From contig OX328124.1 of assembly GCA_946811695.1 (NCBI GenBank), positions 29,692,148 through 29,756,147 of the forward strand: a stretch of 64,000 nucleotides of DNA. The letters are read 5' to 3'. Made by a program: the position numbers and the translations under genes. This document shows positions 1 through 11,300 of this stretch, in pieces (within the stretch, counting starts at the first letter, position 1; every line of letters begins with the position of its first letter). The stretch is from Gonocerus acuteangulatus. Lineage: Eukaryota; Arthropoda; Insecta; Hemiptera; Coreidae. A model generated the notes under the pieces. It was not told where the DNA came from and searched no databases. It saw nothing but the letters and a program-made list of their open reading frames with translations.

Positions 1-608
1 CTCAAGATATCCTTGTACCGATCCCTGGAAAATAATTTTCCGAATATCGGCGTCTCAATTAATTTATTCTGTGACCAGTAACCAGAAATCTTTCTTTTTT
101 TTACAGCCGACATCAGCATTGTTGTTGCCAAGAAAAGATTCATTTCAGAATATTCAATGTAGGGAAACGGCCGGGAACGTTTCATTTTAGGGCACTCCCC
201 TTCAAAATTCTTTTTATAATAATTATTTGTTGCCACATAAATATTACTAATAAAATTGTGACTAAAAAATAATTTGAAAAAGCTATAAAAGCTTTCAATA
301 TTTATGTCTACATTTTTTATTCCGGCATTTTTATTATCAAAATCAAAAATCAATGGCTGGAGATTTTTATTTTGCCATTTCCGAGAATTTGCAATGTTAC
401 GTTTTTTTGTAATTATCGATTGAGCTGCTAAGTCATCCTCACACTCACTCGAAGAAATACAATTCTTTCCTAAAGATAACGCACCTGAGGTTCCTGGGAC
501 GTCGGGGTCTTCCATTAAATCGTCATCTGATGAAGAAGAACGCAATCCACCCGACTCGCCATCAGAAGCCATCAACATTTCAAAAATCTCTTTCTGGTTT
601 AGAGCCAT
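1..608 (-). CDS. piggyBac-family transposase, N-terminal part (runs off the window)
   Basis: A reading frame starts with ATG at 608 on the minus strand and stays open for 202 codons to the window edge. It begins MALNQKEIFEMLMASDGESG. An acidic, serine-rich N-terminal region follows (a run SSSSDDDL at about 24-31, an SSSECEDD stretch at about 55-62), which is usual for piggyBac transposases. From about residue 165 it has the family start of the catalytic domain (PF13843, DDD_Tnp_1_7): SGYWSQ, ETPIFG and FSRDRYKDIL, the conserved 'MSRNRF..I' block. The family enzyme cuts and pastes at TTAA; its DDD catalytic residues and C-terminal cysteine-rich domain lie outside this window. No stop or frameshift is seen, so the copy may be recent. 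The element end is at 1655. A domesticated piggyBac-derived gene is the alternative, but the TTAA terminus favours a transposon. Confidence 0.9.
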   Translation of the reverse strand, partial: MALNQKEIFEMLMASDGESGGLRSSSSDDDLMEDPDVPGTSGALSLGKNCISSSECEDDLAAQSIITKKRNIANSRKWQNKNLQPLIFDFDNKNAGIKNVDINIESFYSFFKLFFSHNFISNIYVATNNYYKKNFEGECPKMKRSRPFPYIEYSEMNLFLATTMLMSAVKKRKISGYWSQNKLIETPIFGKLFSRDRYKDIL

Positions 609-1535
609 AACACAATTTCACTTAACTCAACACTAAATGACCACACTAATTAGATGCAAAAGCAAGACTGACTGAAAGAGGATTGCAAGGACTGGACTTG
701 AGTCCGCGGCGCCCGTCTGGACGCTGCCAGCCCGACGCATCGCGACACACGCCTGTCTCGTCTCTCTGGGCATTTATTAAATTTCTTTACTGTTGTAATT
801 TTTTCAGTTTTCCTATAACATAATTTTGAGCTAACACATAGGTGGTTTTATGTCTTCATAAAGACGAGCTACTTTATAGTAGTATATTTAAAACAATTAA
901 TGAAGCGAAAACCTGCCACACACAATAAAATACTTCCATCAAGCTTAGTGTAAAGAACTTATCCCAGCTTAAGATGGCAGCAATTCATCTAGGACCAGGA
1001 TGTATTGATTTCATTCATTAAAAATAATATTATTGCTATTTTAAGTATTTCGCGTAATGTTGAAAAAAAAGAAAAAAAAAGAAAAGTTTGTTGGGTTTTC
1101 TTTAAATTTTTATTTCATTAATCATATTTCTCAATTAATGTTTTTTTGAATGTCCGCGCAAAGCACTTTTCCATTAGAAATTGAATAAGATCAATTGCAA
1201 GTCGGAAAATCAGTTCATGATTATACAACAATTTCCTAAAGGTTTAAACGAATAATAATAGTAATAGGTAATTTCTTCACCGTCTTAACATCCAACTACC
1301 ACGTGTCGTGTAATGACAGGCACTCCAAAAACCACAAAGAAATCTATAAAACCTATAATTTAATCCATATACTTTCTGGTCAAAATTCCTAATTCTTAGT
1401 GCCAAGATCAACTCGAGCACATATTTTTCTCATGAATCTGTTTATTCTGAATCGAATGAGACCAACGACAATTCGATCGGATCAGTAGTTCAAAAGATAT
1501 CGATTTTTCTTCCACAGAGCGGCGAGTAACAGGCC

Positions 1536-1646
1536 GCTGTCACTAAAGTGGCCAACAGTCCCCGGGGCACGGCAAGCGGCTGTCACTAAAGGGGCCAACA
1601 GTCCACGGAGCACGCCTTTTTGCTGTCACTAAAGTGGCCATCAGTC
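1536..1646 (-). repeat. Three subterminal repeats of the piggyBac element
   Basis: A 25-bp motif (core CTGTCACTAAAGTGGCCA on the plus strand) occurs at 1536-1560, 1579-1603 and 1622-1646, exactly 43 bp apart, and ends 9 bp inside the transposon terminus. Copies differ by one or two bases. Regular arrays just inside a transposon end are typical transposase-binding sites; that role is inferred here. Confidence 0.8.
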
Positions 1647-1881
1647 TCGAAAGGGTTAACTAACTATACATAATATTAGGATAACATAATTTCTTTTCAT
1701 AACATATGAGTGGGAGAAAAAAAGAACATACGATAAACGTGGAGTAAGAATATACTTTTGGTAAGGGTTTTTGAAATAATATTGGTATTAAATCACGCCT
1801 CTGAGTACATCAAAAGGATGACGTTTGTTTAGATGCACTGTATTAGAGAAAATTTCTCAGGTTGAAGAGGAGAGTATATTA

Positions 1882-2516
1882 TAGGGATGGGCGATAGTCG
1901 ATAGTTATTATCGAACTATCGATAGTCATGAACTATCGATAGAGTTATAACTTTTGTTTACAATTGATGATCTCTGCATCTGGAGGGCTGAGGTATTAAA
2001 TACTGTACGCCCGGTGAATTAAATACTGAAAAGGAACCGTCTGGTGAATACAGCCAACTACATAATGTAGTCAGAAAATACCTTTGTGTTCCAGGCTCGT
2101 CTGTAGCCTCAGAACGTGTATTTTCACCCGCTGGAAAAATCATTTCTGAGTAGCGGAACAGACTGAGCCAAAAAAAGCGGGAATGTTGTTTTTCCTTTCT
2201 GGTAATATGTGACTCAAGAAGCACAACTAAAACAGTTTGAAATATTTGCACTTTTTTTTTTGTGCCTCTTGATATTTTTTTCTTTGTAAATGCTTTATAT
2301 AAATTTAAATAAATTCGTTTTTCGTTTTAAACCGTTATGTAATCTTATAAATATACCTAATCCTGCAAGTAATAGATAATTCAATTCAATAATATTAAAT
2401 TCTTCATTGGACAGGTATGTAAAGAAATAGGAAAGTCACTATCGTATAACTATCGATGGTATCGATATTTTCTAACCTATCGATAGTGCTGAACTATCGA
2501 CTATCGCCCATCCCTA
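1882..2516 (+). mobile_element. hAT-superfamily element, 635 bp, internally deleted
   Basis: The terminal inverted repeats are TAGGGATGGGCGATAGTCGA at the left and its inverse at the right, and they continue with several ATCGATAGT subterminal repeats. The flanks are a perfect 8-bp duplication, GTATATTA at 1874-1881 and 2517-2524, which is the hAT signature length. The interior is too short for a full transposase but keeps the 3' end of the gene (see 2016-2231). The copy is therefore a deletion derivative that probably moved with transposase supplied in trans. Confidence 0.92.
2016..2231 (+). pseudogene. hAT transposase C-terminal dimerisation region, broken
   Basis: The frame through 2043-2231 reads RKYLCVPGSSVASERVFSPA, then GKIISE, a TAG stop, RNRLSQ and onward to a TGA. 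This is the C-terminal hAT dimerisation motif (family pattern: KYL.IPATS..SERVFS.AG.I...RNRL). The in-frame TAG falls between IISE and RNRL, where an intact enzyme carries a sense codon. The RNase H-like catalytic core and BED finger are absent. The fragment is non-functional as protein. Confidence 0.88.
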
Positions 2517-2524
2517 GTATATTA

Positions 2525-4827
2525 AACACCGTTGTCTCCTCCAATACCAAACCACGGGACGGCCATAAATGATTTAATATTTTTGCAGCTTTTACCGGAG
2601 AACATGTTAGATCCAAATTTCCCTTCATAGCCCCCACTGGAAAAATGTGGCGAAAAACCATTTTGACTGTTCGGTGGGGTTTACCGGAGTTCAGTTTTCG
2701 CATCAATCAGAGTAAAAGGGTTGTTAGAGCCATCGAACAAACCAACCCTCTTCCTGTTAGGGCCAACATCAAATTGGAAAAAACATTTTTCTGGCCTCCT
2801 GCTAATTGTAAAACGTTAAAATGGTTGGTCGCTCGGTAGATCGCATCACCGGGATATCACTCATAACTTCGGTAATAATGTATATTTTGGTTTGATTTGA
2901 CATACTGTCAAAAGTTTAAAATTCTCCGTGCCATAGAATTTTGCAGCAGCTCAACAAATTTCTTGCAGACAGATATTTTTTTTAAAGGTGGATTTGGTGT
3001 CTCAGGAAAAAAATATCATGAAATAGATTGATTCTTGCAATACTGACAAAACCTCTATATTTATGTATAAATATTAATATTATTAACCCCATAGTTTCCG
3101 ATATATTTGTTCTTTTACTGGAATGCATGATTACACTAAGATAAGGGGCCTTTCTCCATTCCAAGCCTAAATATTAAGTGACCTCTAGCGCTCGAAAGTT
3201 TTGTTTTTTCCCAAAACAACTAATAATAATAAAACGTTGAATTTTAACAGCAAAGATATATTTTAAAAACCGGTTAAATCGAACCAATGCAAGCATAAAA
3301 ATATACTTCGCAAAAACAAAAATACCTCCTAAATGTACTCTGGTAAAACAAAAATTAGTTAAACGTTTCTTGTTAACGGCATTCGCTGAGTATAGGCTCC
3401 CATTTGGTCCCACATACAATCTTTCGCTCCCACCCCTAATTGCAGAGCGTTAAAATAGTCGTCGGTGGCGCTGTTGAGCATGTTGTGATATGATGAACGA
3501 TTCTTGTGAAAGGTTTTTGCTTCGTATGCAGGTGTACACATACTTATTCTTTTATTAGATTATTTTTAACCGTGGGCGAACATTTATAGTTATGATAACT
3601 AATACTTAACTAGTGTGGATATATTCAGGGTTTGTATTAGTACTTTCTGTCCATTTTGTTTATAGACCGGATGAAGGATGGCTGTAAAAAACGTTCGGAG
3701 CAGAAACAATAAAAACCTTTTTTTTTTTATTTTTAAAAAAAACTTTATCCCGTATTTTGGCTGAGGTATATACAATGATTAACTCTTACAGTCCACGATG
3801 TTTAGAAATGCTGTTGACCAATATGCTCAAGTGACAGAATTACATAAGACTAGATAATCTAAGCGATACATGGCGCTGTTTGCCTTGAATGTTTCCATAG
3901 ATATTTTGGTAGTGTGGGATGGCTGTTGGGGTTAGGTTGCTAAAAAAAGAGAGAATAAGAGGGGTACACATTCCAGGCTAGAGCGATCGATGATTGATTC
4001 CGTTCCCTAAACCCTATAGCAGGTAAATGGATGACGGAAAAGGGGGAAGGGGCTGAAAACTTTATTAGTGGAGCAATTTCCGGGAAGGGCTGTCTCTAAT
4101 CAGTCTTCTCGGTCAATATGTACATTTCTCTCCCCTCCATGTCACACCTCCGCCAACCTCTGTCTTCTCATTACAATCTAAGACTAGTTTGTTGATAGTC
4201 ATGGCCGGCGATGTCGTCTCTTAATTCTTCCTAGTTAATGACTTTATCTTGAAATTGATAAGGCAATCTGTATACATGATTAATGAAGGAATAATCTTCA
4301 AGTCCTAGCTGGGTCGTGAAGCCTTTTACAGGAATTCGGTTTATCGTTCTAGGAGACTCCACGATTTTTTCTCGAGTTCCCAGTTTGGCTTCTTCGCTTC
4401 AACTGACGGGAGCGCCCCCGTTTCATTACTTCTAACCCAATTTGATGATTGATGCTTTTGATCGTATATCACATGAGTTCCTTAACGTAATGAGGTTCAA
4501 ATGAAATATGAAGAGTATAGGAGTAGCGAAGGATGGGCCTGCTGACACATATGCCAAGACGCCGCACAGTGCGGCGTTCTTATGGAGTAAGTGGACAAAA
4601 GTCGTTCTTGACGGACATTTAAAGAGTAAACTAATTTTATCACTAAAGAACACATGTATTTAAAGGGCCTTGAATAAAAACTAAGTTTTTTTTTCGACTA
4701 TAATTATATTTAAAAATATTTATTTTAAGTGGTTTATCGACCATCCAAATTTAATCAAACAAAAAAGAAATTATTCTACAAAAAATTAGAAATAATTATA
4801 CAAAAATTTATAAAGAATTAAAATCAA
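2525..4827. other. No gene recognised
   Basis: AT-rich sequence with only short chance frames on both strands. The one item of note is a possible Penelope-like terminus at 3670-3730, annotated separately. 2550-2840 is somewhat less AT-rich but its frames match nothing I know. Confidence 0.5.
3670..3732 (+). mobile_element. Possible Penelope-like element end (degenerate)
   Basis: GGATGAAGGATGGCTG is followed by AACGTTCGGAGCAGAAACAA, then TAAAAACC and a T/A-rich tail. The order GATGAAGGCT ... AACGTCGGCAG(A)CAATAAAA also occurs at 11226 and, less clearly, at 46890. It resembles the hammerhead-bearing ends of Penelope-like elements seen at 29886. Decayed, so the assignment is tentative. Confidence 0.35.
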
Positions 4828-5076
4828 TTATTCGCTGTCCGAAAACAGCGAATTATCTTCCGATGGCGATAAGTTGTCCAGTTCAACTTGGAGAGAGTTT
4901 AAATTCGTGTTGTCGCGGTCATTAAGCTTTGAATTTGAATGGTTTATTTTCCTGCTTAAAGAAATTAAAGGGTACGAAGATATTAAACCATGATTTAAAA
5001 GGTCAGCATTGGAATTGATCCTATTGTATCCAAAATGTCAATATTTTTTGGGTTTATGTTTTCTAAAAGAGAAAAA
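4828..5076 (-). pseudogene. Unrecognised decayed coding stretch (possible terminal exon)
   Basis: On the minus strand a frame with no Met runs about 68 codons and ends ...VELDNLSPSEDNSLFSDSE, stop at 4828. The composition (Ser, Asp, Glu, Asn, Leu) is not that of random AT-rich DNA. Just upstream, in another frame, TTTTCTCTTTTAG resembles a splice acceptor and is followed by ENINPKNIDILDTIGSIPML before a stop. The two frames overlap and would join through one frameshift near 5008. I read it as the last exon of a decayed gene or transposon, family unknown. An AT-rich coincidence is possible. Confidence 0.3.
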
Positions 5077-5090
5077 TAAACACAGAATTA

Positions 5091-6417
5091 TTCAAAGCAA
5101 GAAAAATTAGTATATACATGAAGTATAACTGTTATTAAAGCAAAATAATTCAGAAACCCAGGCTGTTTTGGATCGAAATTGAAAAAAGTTTGAAGTTATT
5201 TTAAAAATGTTATTTGAAAATATTTACGAAAAATGTTAAAAACAAAGGCAATGGACATTTTCTTACCTTTTTCGATGCAAAGGCATTGAAGAAGGTAAGA
5301 AACTAATAGATAGATACAAAAAAATCGAAAAGACTTTTGTATGGAAATTGTTTCGTTTAGAAAGATAAGCAAACTTCCACTTGTTCAAACATGGTTTGAA
5401 TCCTTTGTGTTAATAATATTCGAATAAAAGCTCCCATTCCATGTCACTGAGGTCAATCTAAAAGGATTAGTAAAGCAAAACAAGTCGGAAAAAATAGTTG
5501 CATTTTCGACTTTTGTACACAGGCTGCCGCTCTGTGCGCCGGGCCGAACGTGTTGACTGTGGTTGATGTTAGTGAGCAGAAACTGTCTAGAGAGATGTAT
5601 TAACAATTTTTAGAAATATCTAAGTGACACTAGGCTGACCTGGAGACAATGTCGATTCACATTTCCGACAAAAAACGATGACAGCCTCGAATATTAAATT
5701 TTTAATAGCCGCCCAGGTTTCAAAGTCAGCAGCGGTTAGTTATTCTACGTTGATCTTTTGCTAATTAGCTTTTATCTGTTGCTTACTTTACTTCTGTGTA
5801 AGTACAATTTATACCTCAAATACAAAGTATTAGTTTAATTGAAAATGAAAATAAATAAAATATAAAAACAATTTTGACCACTAGACATGAATCATTAGTC
5901 AGATGGTTTGACCTTTTTTTCCGCTCCAAGGTTAAGAGTGATGTAGTGTGTTACATACTTCATTTTACGGGCTAGTGTGACATGGAAGCACTGCTTTCAA
6001 TGTCAAGGTCTGTTTAACAATTCTTTTTGGAGCAGACCTCACGCCAGATTCAAGATTACTATGGATGTTTCACTACTTTTTCTGGTTAACACACACAAAC
6101 AAACACGTAGGGTTGTACATATTAGATGGAATTTTGATAATGGTAATTATTGCAATGGACTGCAGTGTGGAAAACATTATCTTTATTTATTAGCTCGATA
6201 ACGATTTGTTTATTTCTCGTTTTATTACTTCAGAAGTGAGCAAACTTAGTTTCATATCACTGTTAATTTTAATTGATAAATTCCTTATATTTTGTTACTA
6301 ATAAAAATTCATTTGTTTCAGGTATGTCTAAGGCCTTTTGGTGATATTTTAATTCGAGGTAAGTATTATATCCTTAATACTGTGTGTAGCTATTAATATT
6401 AAAATAATATTTATGTT
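5091..6417. other. No gene recognised
   Basis: AT-rich non-coding sequence. Frames at 5385-5606 and 5977-6201 have no recognisable motif and no coding-like composition. Confidence 0.5.
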
Positions 6418-6610
6418 GGGGTCTCCCCGTGGTCTAGTGGCTAACTCCTTAGATTCATATGCGGGAGATGGTGGGTTCGATTCCCACCGGCGGCAGGAAT
6501 TTTCTCATCTCAGCTCCTCCCGCCGGTTCTTTCTCCCACCGCCCTGGATGTCTGTGCTAATGGCCTAGATGTCGATTCGCCGTAAAAAAAAGTAAAAAAA
6601 AAAAAAAAAA
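6418..6610 (+). mobile_element. tRNA(Glu)-derived SINE, family 1, copy a
   Basis: The head resembles a tRNA: an A-box-like TGGTCTAGTGGCTAA at about 6430 and a B-box GGTTCGATTCC at about 6474. A body with CGGCAGGAATTTTCTCATCT follows, then the shared tail TGCTAATGGCCTAGATGTCG ending CGCCGTA and a poly(A) run to about 6610. The same layout recurs at 20492 and 61400. SINEs of this type are transcribed by RNA polymerase III and copied by LINE enzymes in trans. Confidence 0.85.
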
Positions 6611-7204
6611 TAATGTCTGACAGTGAGTACATTTGTCAATAATATCCGACCTAGTAATTTTATTCTTTTTTATTTCACCTGACGCGATTCAAGCCTCTTT
6701 TCGTCTTCTTCTCAAATTACTATCATATCTTTATTTTTTTCTAGATAGCGCTGTCATTGTAGACATTAGCTAATATCGGAAAGAGCTTGGATGGAAGGGA
6801 GAAGTTCCATGGAGAGGTGCTTGGTTCAAATGATCTATTGGAGCGAGAAGAGAGATTGGCTCTCGGTTGAAAGTGTAAAAAAAGGGACGAGTTGCTCTCT
6901 CTGGACACGGTAGTAAATGGACGGGTTAGCAACCTGTTTCTAGTTTCTCCTCCCCTCCCAACAATTCTAGGCCAATTCCCCTCCTGCTCTGAGAAAGTCA
7001 CTATCTCTCCTTACATACCATCTTAGGAATTATTAACCTCTTTCTTTTAAAGCGATGTCCTGATACTCCGGAATCCTTCCTGTCGAATATTTAAGAATTT
7101 CTTAAATGTACAACTACTATTTTCCCAATTCTCTATCTATCTACCTATAAAGTATCCTTTTGAGCCAGTAAGCACCTCTTATAACAAAGGCACTCCAAAA
7201 AAAA

Positions 7205-7719
7205 GTGATCTTTTCCAAAGTCGGCATTCATATATTCCTATGTATTTCGACACGCTGAGTCCGAATCCGGAGTCCGTTTCACCCCAGCACGCCACGTTTA
7301 AGAACATTTGAAGGTCAAATAACTAGAGCTTCCGTGGTTTCGAGGGTCGCTAAATTCGAATCCGAGGTCTGTTTCAGCACATCAGCGCAAAATCAAGGCC
7401 ATTTCAAGGGAAAATATTTCTATTTTGGAAAAAAAGAAAGAAAAAGAATTTGACTGCAGATTTATTTCTTGCAAAATAAACATATTTGTGCTTGAAATTA
7501 CCTTGATTTTGCGCTGATGTGCTGAAACAGTATTCGGATTCGAATAGAGCGTTCAAAACTATAGAAGCTCTAGTTATTTCTTCTTAAACGGCTTCATATG
7601 AAATTTGCCCTTCAAATGCTCTTAAACCTGACGTAATAGGGTGAAATGGACTCCGGATTCGGATTCAGCGTGTCGAAATACATAAGAATATATGTACGGC
7701 GTCTTTGGAAAATATCATG
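7205..7719. mobile_element. Foldback element, about 515 bp, unclassified
   Basis: The two halves are inverted copies. TATTTCGACACGCTGAGTCC and GAATCCGGAGTCC near 7240-7275 match, inverted, GGACTCCGGATTCGGATTCA and GCGTGTCGAAATA near 7650-7680. Inner arms with TTTCAGCACATCAGCGCAAA near 7370 match TTTGCGCTGATGTGCTGAAA near 7510. Arms are about 230 bp with mismatches and a short A/T-rich centre near 7440-7475. No coding frame is present. I cannot name a superfamily or a clear target-site duplication. Confidence 0.75.
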
Positions 7720-7914
7720 TTTTTATTATTTTTTTTGTGTGTGTGTGTGCCTGTGTTATCAACCACTCAACATTTGTCTTCAGTAGTTATATTCCATGTT
7801 GATCTTCTCACCTCTCAGGAAGAGAAATTACCTAATAATAAAGCTAATCTTTTTTCTATTTACGTTTCATAACTCATATTTCTCTTAAAACGATTTTGAT
7901 GAAATTTGATACAG

Positions 7915-8070
7915 AAATATGTACTTTGTACAAAACGAAAGGCGAAGTTCGTTAATCAGCAGAAGAATCCCGGAAGCGGAAAACCCTTTTTTTCGACGAA
8001 ATGGGCAGTTCGACGAAAGGAGGAAAGTAATCTGAGTGCTTACGGTTTTGCATTAATAGGCACACATTTG
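7915..8070 (+). repeat. Dispersed repeat, unclassified, copy 1
   Basis: AAAACGAAAGGCGAAGTTCG, CAGAAGAATCCCGG and TACGGTTTTGCATTAATAGG align in order with the plus strand at 12350-12490. Two diverged copies of one unknown repeat. The 87-aa frame here is probably incidental. Confidence 0.45.
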
Positions 8071-8079
8071 TTAGGTATT

Positions 8080-10060
8080 TCAGTGATATTGATATTTCAG
8101 TATGTTGTTGTCAGGATTAGGATTGATAAACTTCAGAGGTTGTCCCAAAAACAACAAGTTTATTTATGAAAACTATCCGGTCCTAAATGGACAAATGTCT
8201 TAAAATTAAAGAATGTGAGTTACGCGTCATTGTGAGGAGTTATTAGTAGTATTTTGGAGTATCAAATGTTGGCCTTTTCTTTGGCAAGTATTGCAGAGAC
8301 TGAAACCACTGCACACGTGCTTGGAAAGTCTCCAAACAATATGCTTCTGGTCACTAGGTGACACCAGGATTAATGCTCTCCTTGAAGCAAAAGGCTTTGA
8401 AATAAAATGATCGAAGTGCATTTAATTGGCCATACTTTCAGATATTAGACTAATGATTCCATAGAGGCAAAGGCCGTTGTCAACGAAAAACGATATTTTT
8501 ACGAAATTCTTTCGTGTATGCAACCTTAGGAAAGTGCTAGAAATAGCACTCGAAGTGAATAAAGAGTTACCAAGTTTCTAGAAGCATTTGGAAGAAGAGA
8601 AGTCTAAGTTTTGGTACAAGAAGTACGATCCGAAAAGCCACCCAATACTTCCCCGAAACACTAGGACTGGATATGAACTATATGGCCCTAAAATCTATTC
8701 TCACTCGCATTTAAGGGAGCTGAGCTGCTGATTATTCTTATGGTGGATATTGCAATTTAGATGTGTCCAAAATTGGAAGCAAATGAATTATTAGCAGATA
8801 CGCTTTATTTATTTATTATTACTAATGATTTCTTCGTTTACCCGTTTTAAGGAAGAGTGAAAAGATATATATGATAGATTAGGGTCGACTACGTGAGCTA
8901 TGGGGAATACGTGACCTGAGATTGTACTACGAGTTATCGGTACGAACTAGGAATATATTCCAACTTCAATATAGTTGGTGTAGATTTGATTTAAATGTAA
9001 GTAAGCTTTGCTTGAAATGAAAGAAGTAAGATAGCTGAAGGGGAGAGAGTGAGTGGTAGGATTAGCATGGGACGACATAGCTGTACCCCCATCACTCCTC
9101 CTGTCACCCCATCTCTCTCTTGTCTCGTCCAACACCTGCACAGTGCACCATCTAACTCCAGCTAACATATAGTTCTTTTCAAGGCACTACTATACCAATA
9201 GGGGCCAATCAATAGCCATCGAACAAAACATAACACTTGTTAAAGCTATATTCAATTTGAATACTAATTGAATGTTTCATAAACATTATCCACACATTAT
9301 ACGGCATAGAATATTCAGCAAACACTCGGTTGGCAAGTTTTTGGTCCCATGCACCGGAATTACCGCCAACAACCATGGTGTGTTATAAAAGAACCAGAAA
9401 AATACAAATTTTCAATGGCAAGACTTGGAAACTTTTGATGCAATTCTTAATCTCCTAATGATATTTTACTGCTGAACATGTTTCTATTTTCGCTAGAAAA
9501 TGCGTTATTTTTATGAAATAATTTTAACGTTTTAAAGGTAACACATTTTTTTGGCTGGAGCGAAATATCTGGAAAAAGTGACATTGTTGGTGTCAAAATG
9601 ACCATAATGTGTCTGAGTAATAGCTGAGAATAACACTACATTGGCAGTCGATGTAAATGTAGTTTTCTTCTGCTGAATTTTAACGCCATTCTCTGTTCTG
9701 ATTCTTTTTGTTATCTTGATAGATTTATATCACTTCTAAAATGTTTAATACAATCGCGGGAAAAGTGATAAATAAGTTCACTAGAACGAAACCAATACGA
9801 ACGAAGTACAATTTTCTCTGCCTAAAATGATCTTACAGAAATGTTCCACTATTTATGAGATATTTAAGAAAGTATCACCAAAATCAGCCTGTAACGAGTA
9901 GAGAGTTACCGCTATATCTCCCCTTCTTCTGTAGATCAATTTATTACGATCCTAGTTAACGTAATCATTGTTGTCATAATGTGACGCAAACAAATAGTTA
10001 GCCGACATGGTTTTTAGAATTCAAGGAATAGTGTGATTTTGGCTAGAATAAAACAGTGAG
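8080..10060. other. No gene recognised
   Basis: AT-rich non-coding sequence without recognisable motifs on either strand. Confidence 0.5.
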
Positions 10061-10094
10061 ACGTTTAAGGAAAAATTTAAATTTTGGACTTTTT

Positions 10095-10145
10095 GAATTC
10101 ACATTGGCAGCCATCTTCAGCTATGAATGCCTAGGGAAAAAGACC
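10095..10145 (-). mobile_element. Fragment of a Penelope-type terminal sequence
   Basis: TTGGCAGCCATCTTCAGCTA then TGAATGCCTAGGGA reads, on the minus strand, as CTGAAGATGGCTGCCAA, the ribozyme-like block found in the palindromic elements at 22498, 46616 and 57174. The neighbouring ATGCCTAGGGA also occurs beside the block at 57278. Truncated after the first strand of stem II. Confidence 0.45.
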
Positions 10146-10329
10146 CCCCAAAGACCGGCAAAAGATACCGGTTTGGTGACCATGGGGAAAATGGAGGCCA
10201 AATGTTGGCTAGTCTAAATTAATTTGTCCTTTAATTAATTGGAGAAATTCTTTCAAATAGCATCTATCAAATTTATCCGCTGACATTGTTATCCTCACTA
10301 TGTAATGTACGTTGGTTGTAGTGTAGTCG

Positions 10330-10383
10330 TTGCTTTGCTGAACACAGATTATGTAGCACCATTATCTGTGTTCAGCAAAGCAA
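10330..10383. repeat. Perfect 20-bp-arm hairpin
   Basis: TTGCTTTGCTGAACACAGAT (10330-10349) is followed after 14 bases by its exact inverse complement (10364-10383). No transposon termini are evident around it. It could be a small MITE remnant or fold as a short RNA hairpin. Confidence 0.8.
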
Positions 10384-11225
10384 TAAGATTATATAGATTT
10401 TTATCTTACATACAAGATCCGAGAAAGGTAAGGCAACAGTTCTGGAATGCACTATTTCTGTAAGGTTAGATTGGAGTATTTGGTTACCAAAAGTAATTGT
10501 AGAGTCGAAAAGTAATTACTAACTTAACTTCCTCCTTAAGAACTAGGTATCAAGATCTCCATTGAGACGAGTAGTTTTGCGGCGCGCCCCGGATGCTGGG
10601 AATAGCAAAGGAAGATCCTGGTAGACAAGCCAGGCTCAAATAACCGCTTACATCGCTTAATTTGACTCCTTTTGTCCGGGTTCTGCTCTACTCACGTTCC
10701 CTCTGGTCTTAAGCTCTTATTGCTTCGCCTTTTACGGGCACCTACTTCTATCTACCAATTTCATCCGACCCGCTATTGATTAGCTCCTATAAATATGCCT
10801 TTGGGAAAATACTTTAAATTATATCTTTGGGAAGGTTTGTCAGTTTTAAATTTTTGTTTAATTTGATATAATTTGGTGGGCTAATTTTTCACAGATATCA
10901 TTATATTGTGTATTATTCAGTTCGACTTATTTCTAATTAATTATTATTCAATTATTTACATGTGGTTTGTATCCATGGACTATAAACATAGGTCTTCTAA
11001 AAAAAAGGGCCTAAATTTATGATTTTCGCTTTATTATACGATCTCTTTTCATTTTGAATAAAACCACTTCATTACTACCTATATTAATTCTCGAGAAAAG
11101 TGGTAAATACTTGAAATTTTAGTTTCGGCTATTCCAATACGACAGAATGAGTTGAAAATGTCACAACCTTGACCCTCCTCCAACTAACATATAGAAATTT
11201 ATAAATTAGTATTAACTCCTACTCG

Positions 11226-11300
11226 TTTTACAGCTCTGATGAAGGCTTACATTTCAAATAGAAACGTCGGCAGACAATAAAACCCATTTTCTCATTAAAA
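11226..11300 (+). mobile_element. Penelope-like element end with hammerhead-like core
   Basis: CTGATGAAGGCT (perfect CUGAUGA box), a short interval, then AGAAACGTCGGCAGACAATA and AAACCC. The order of CUGANGA box, GAAAC and GTC matches the blocks at 29886 and 27870. Pairing of the intervening stem II is poor, so the ribozyme is probably dead. Confidence 0.45.

Larger units (their letters stand above)
1..1655 (-). mobile_element. piggyBac-type DNA transposon, 5' part
   Basis: Read on the minus strand, the element opens at 1655 with CCCTTTCGAGACTG directly after the target TTAA (1656-1659). This matches the TTAACCCTTT-type termini of piggyBac elements. The transposase frame begins about 1 kb inside. 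The 650-780 part is locally GC-rich; the rest of the leader is AT-rich. The other terminus lies beyond the left edge, so autonomy and the second TTAA cannot be checked here. Confidence 0.85.

Noticed and set aside
2494..2839. Opposed frames of 64 and 70 codons beside the hAT element
   Set aside because: No motif; part of one frame lies inside the hAT terminal repeat.
6741..7001. 86-codon minus-strand frame with Ser/Arg/Pro bias
   Set aside because: Bias reflects a purine-rich stretch; no homologous motif recognised.
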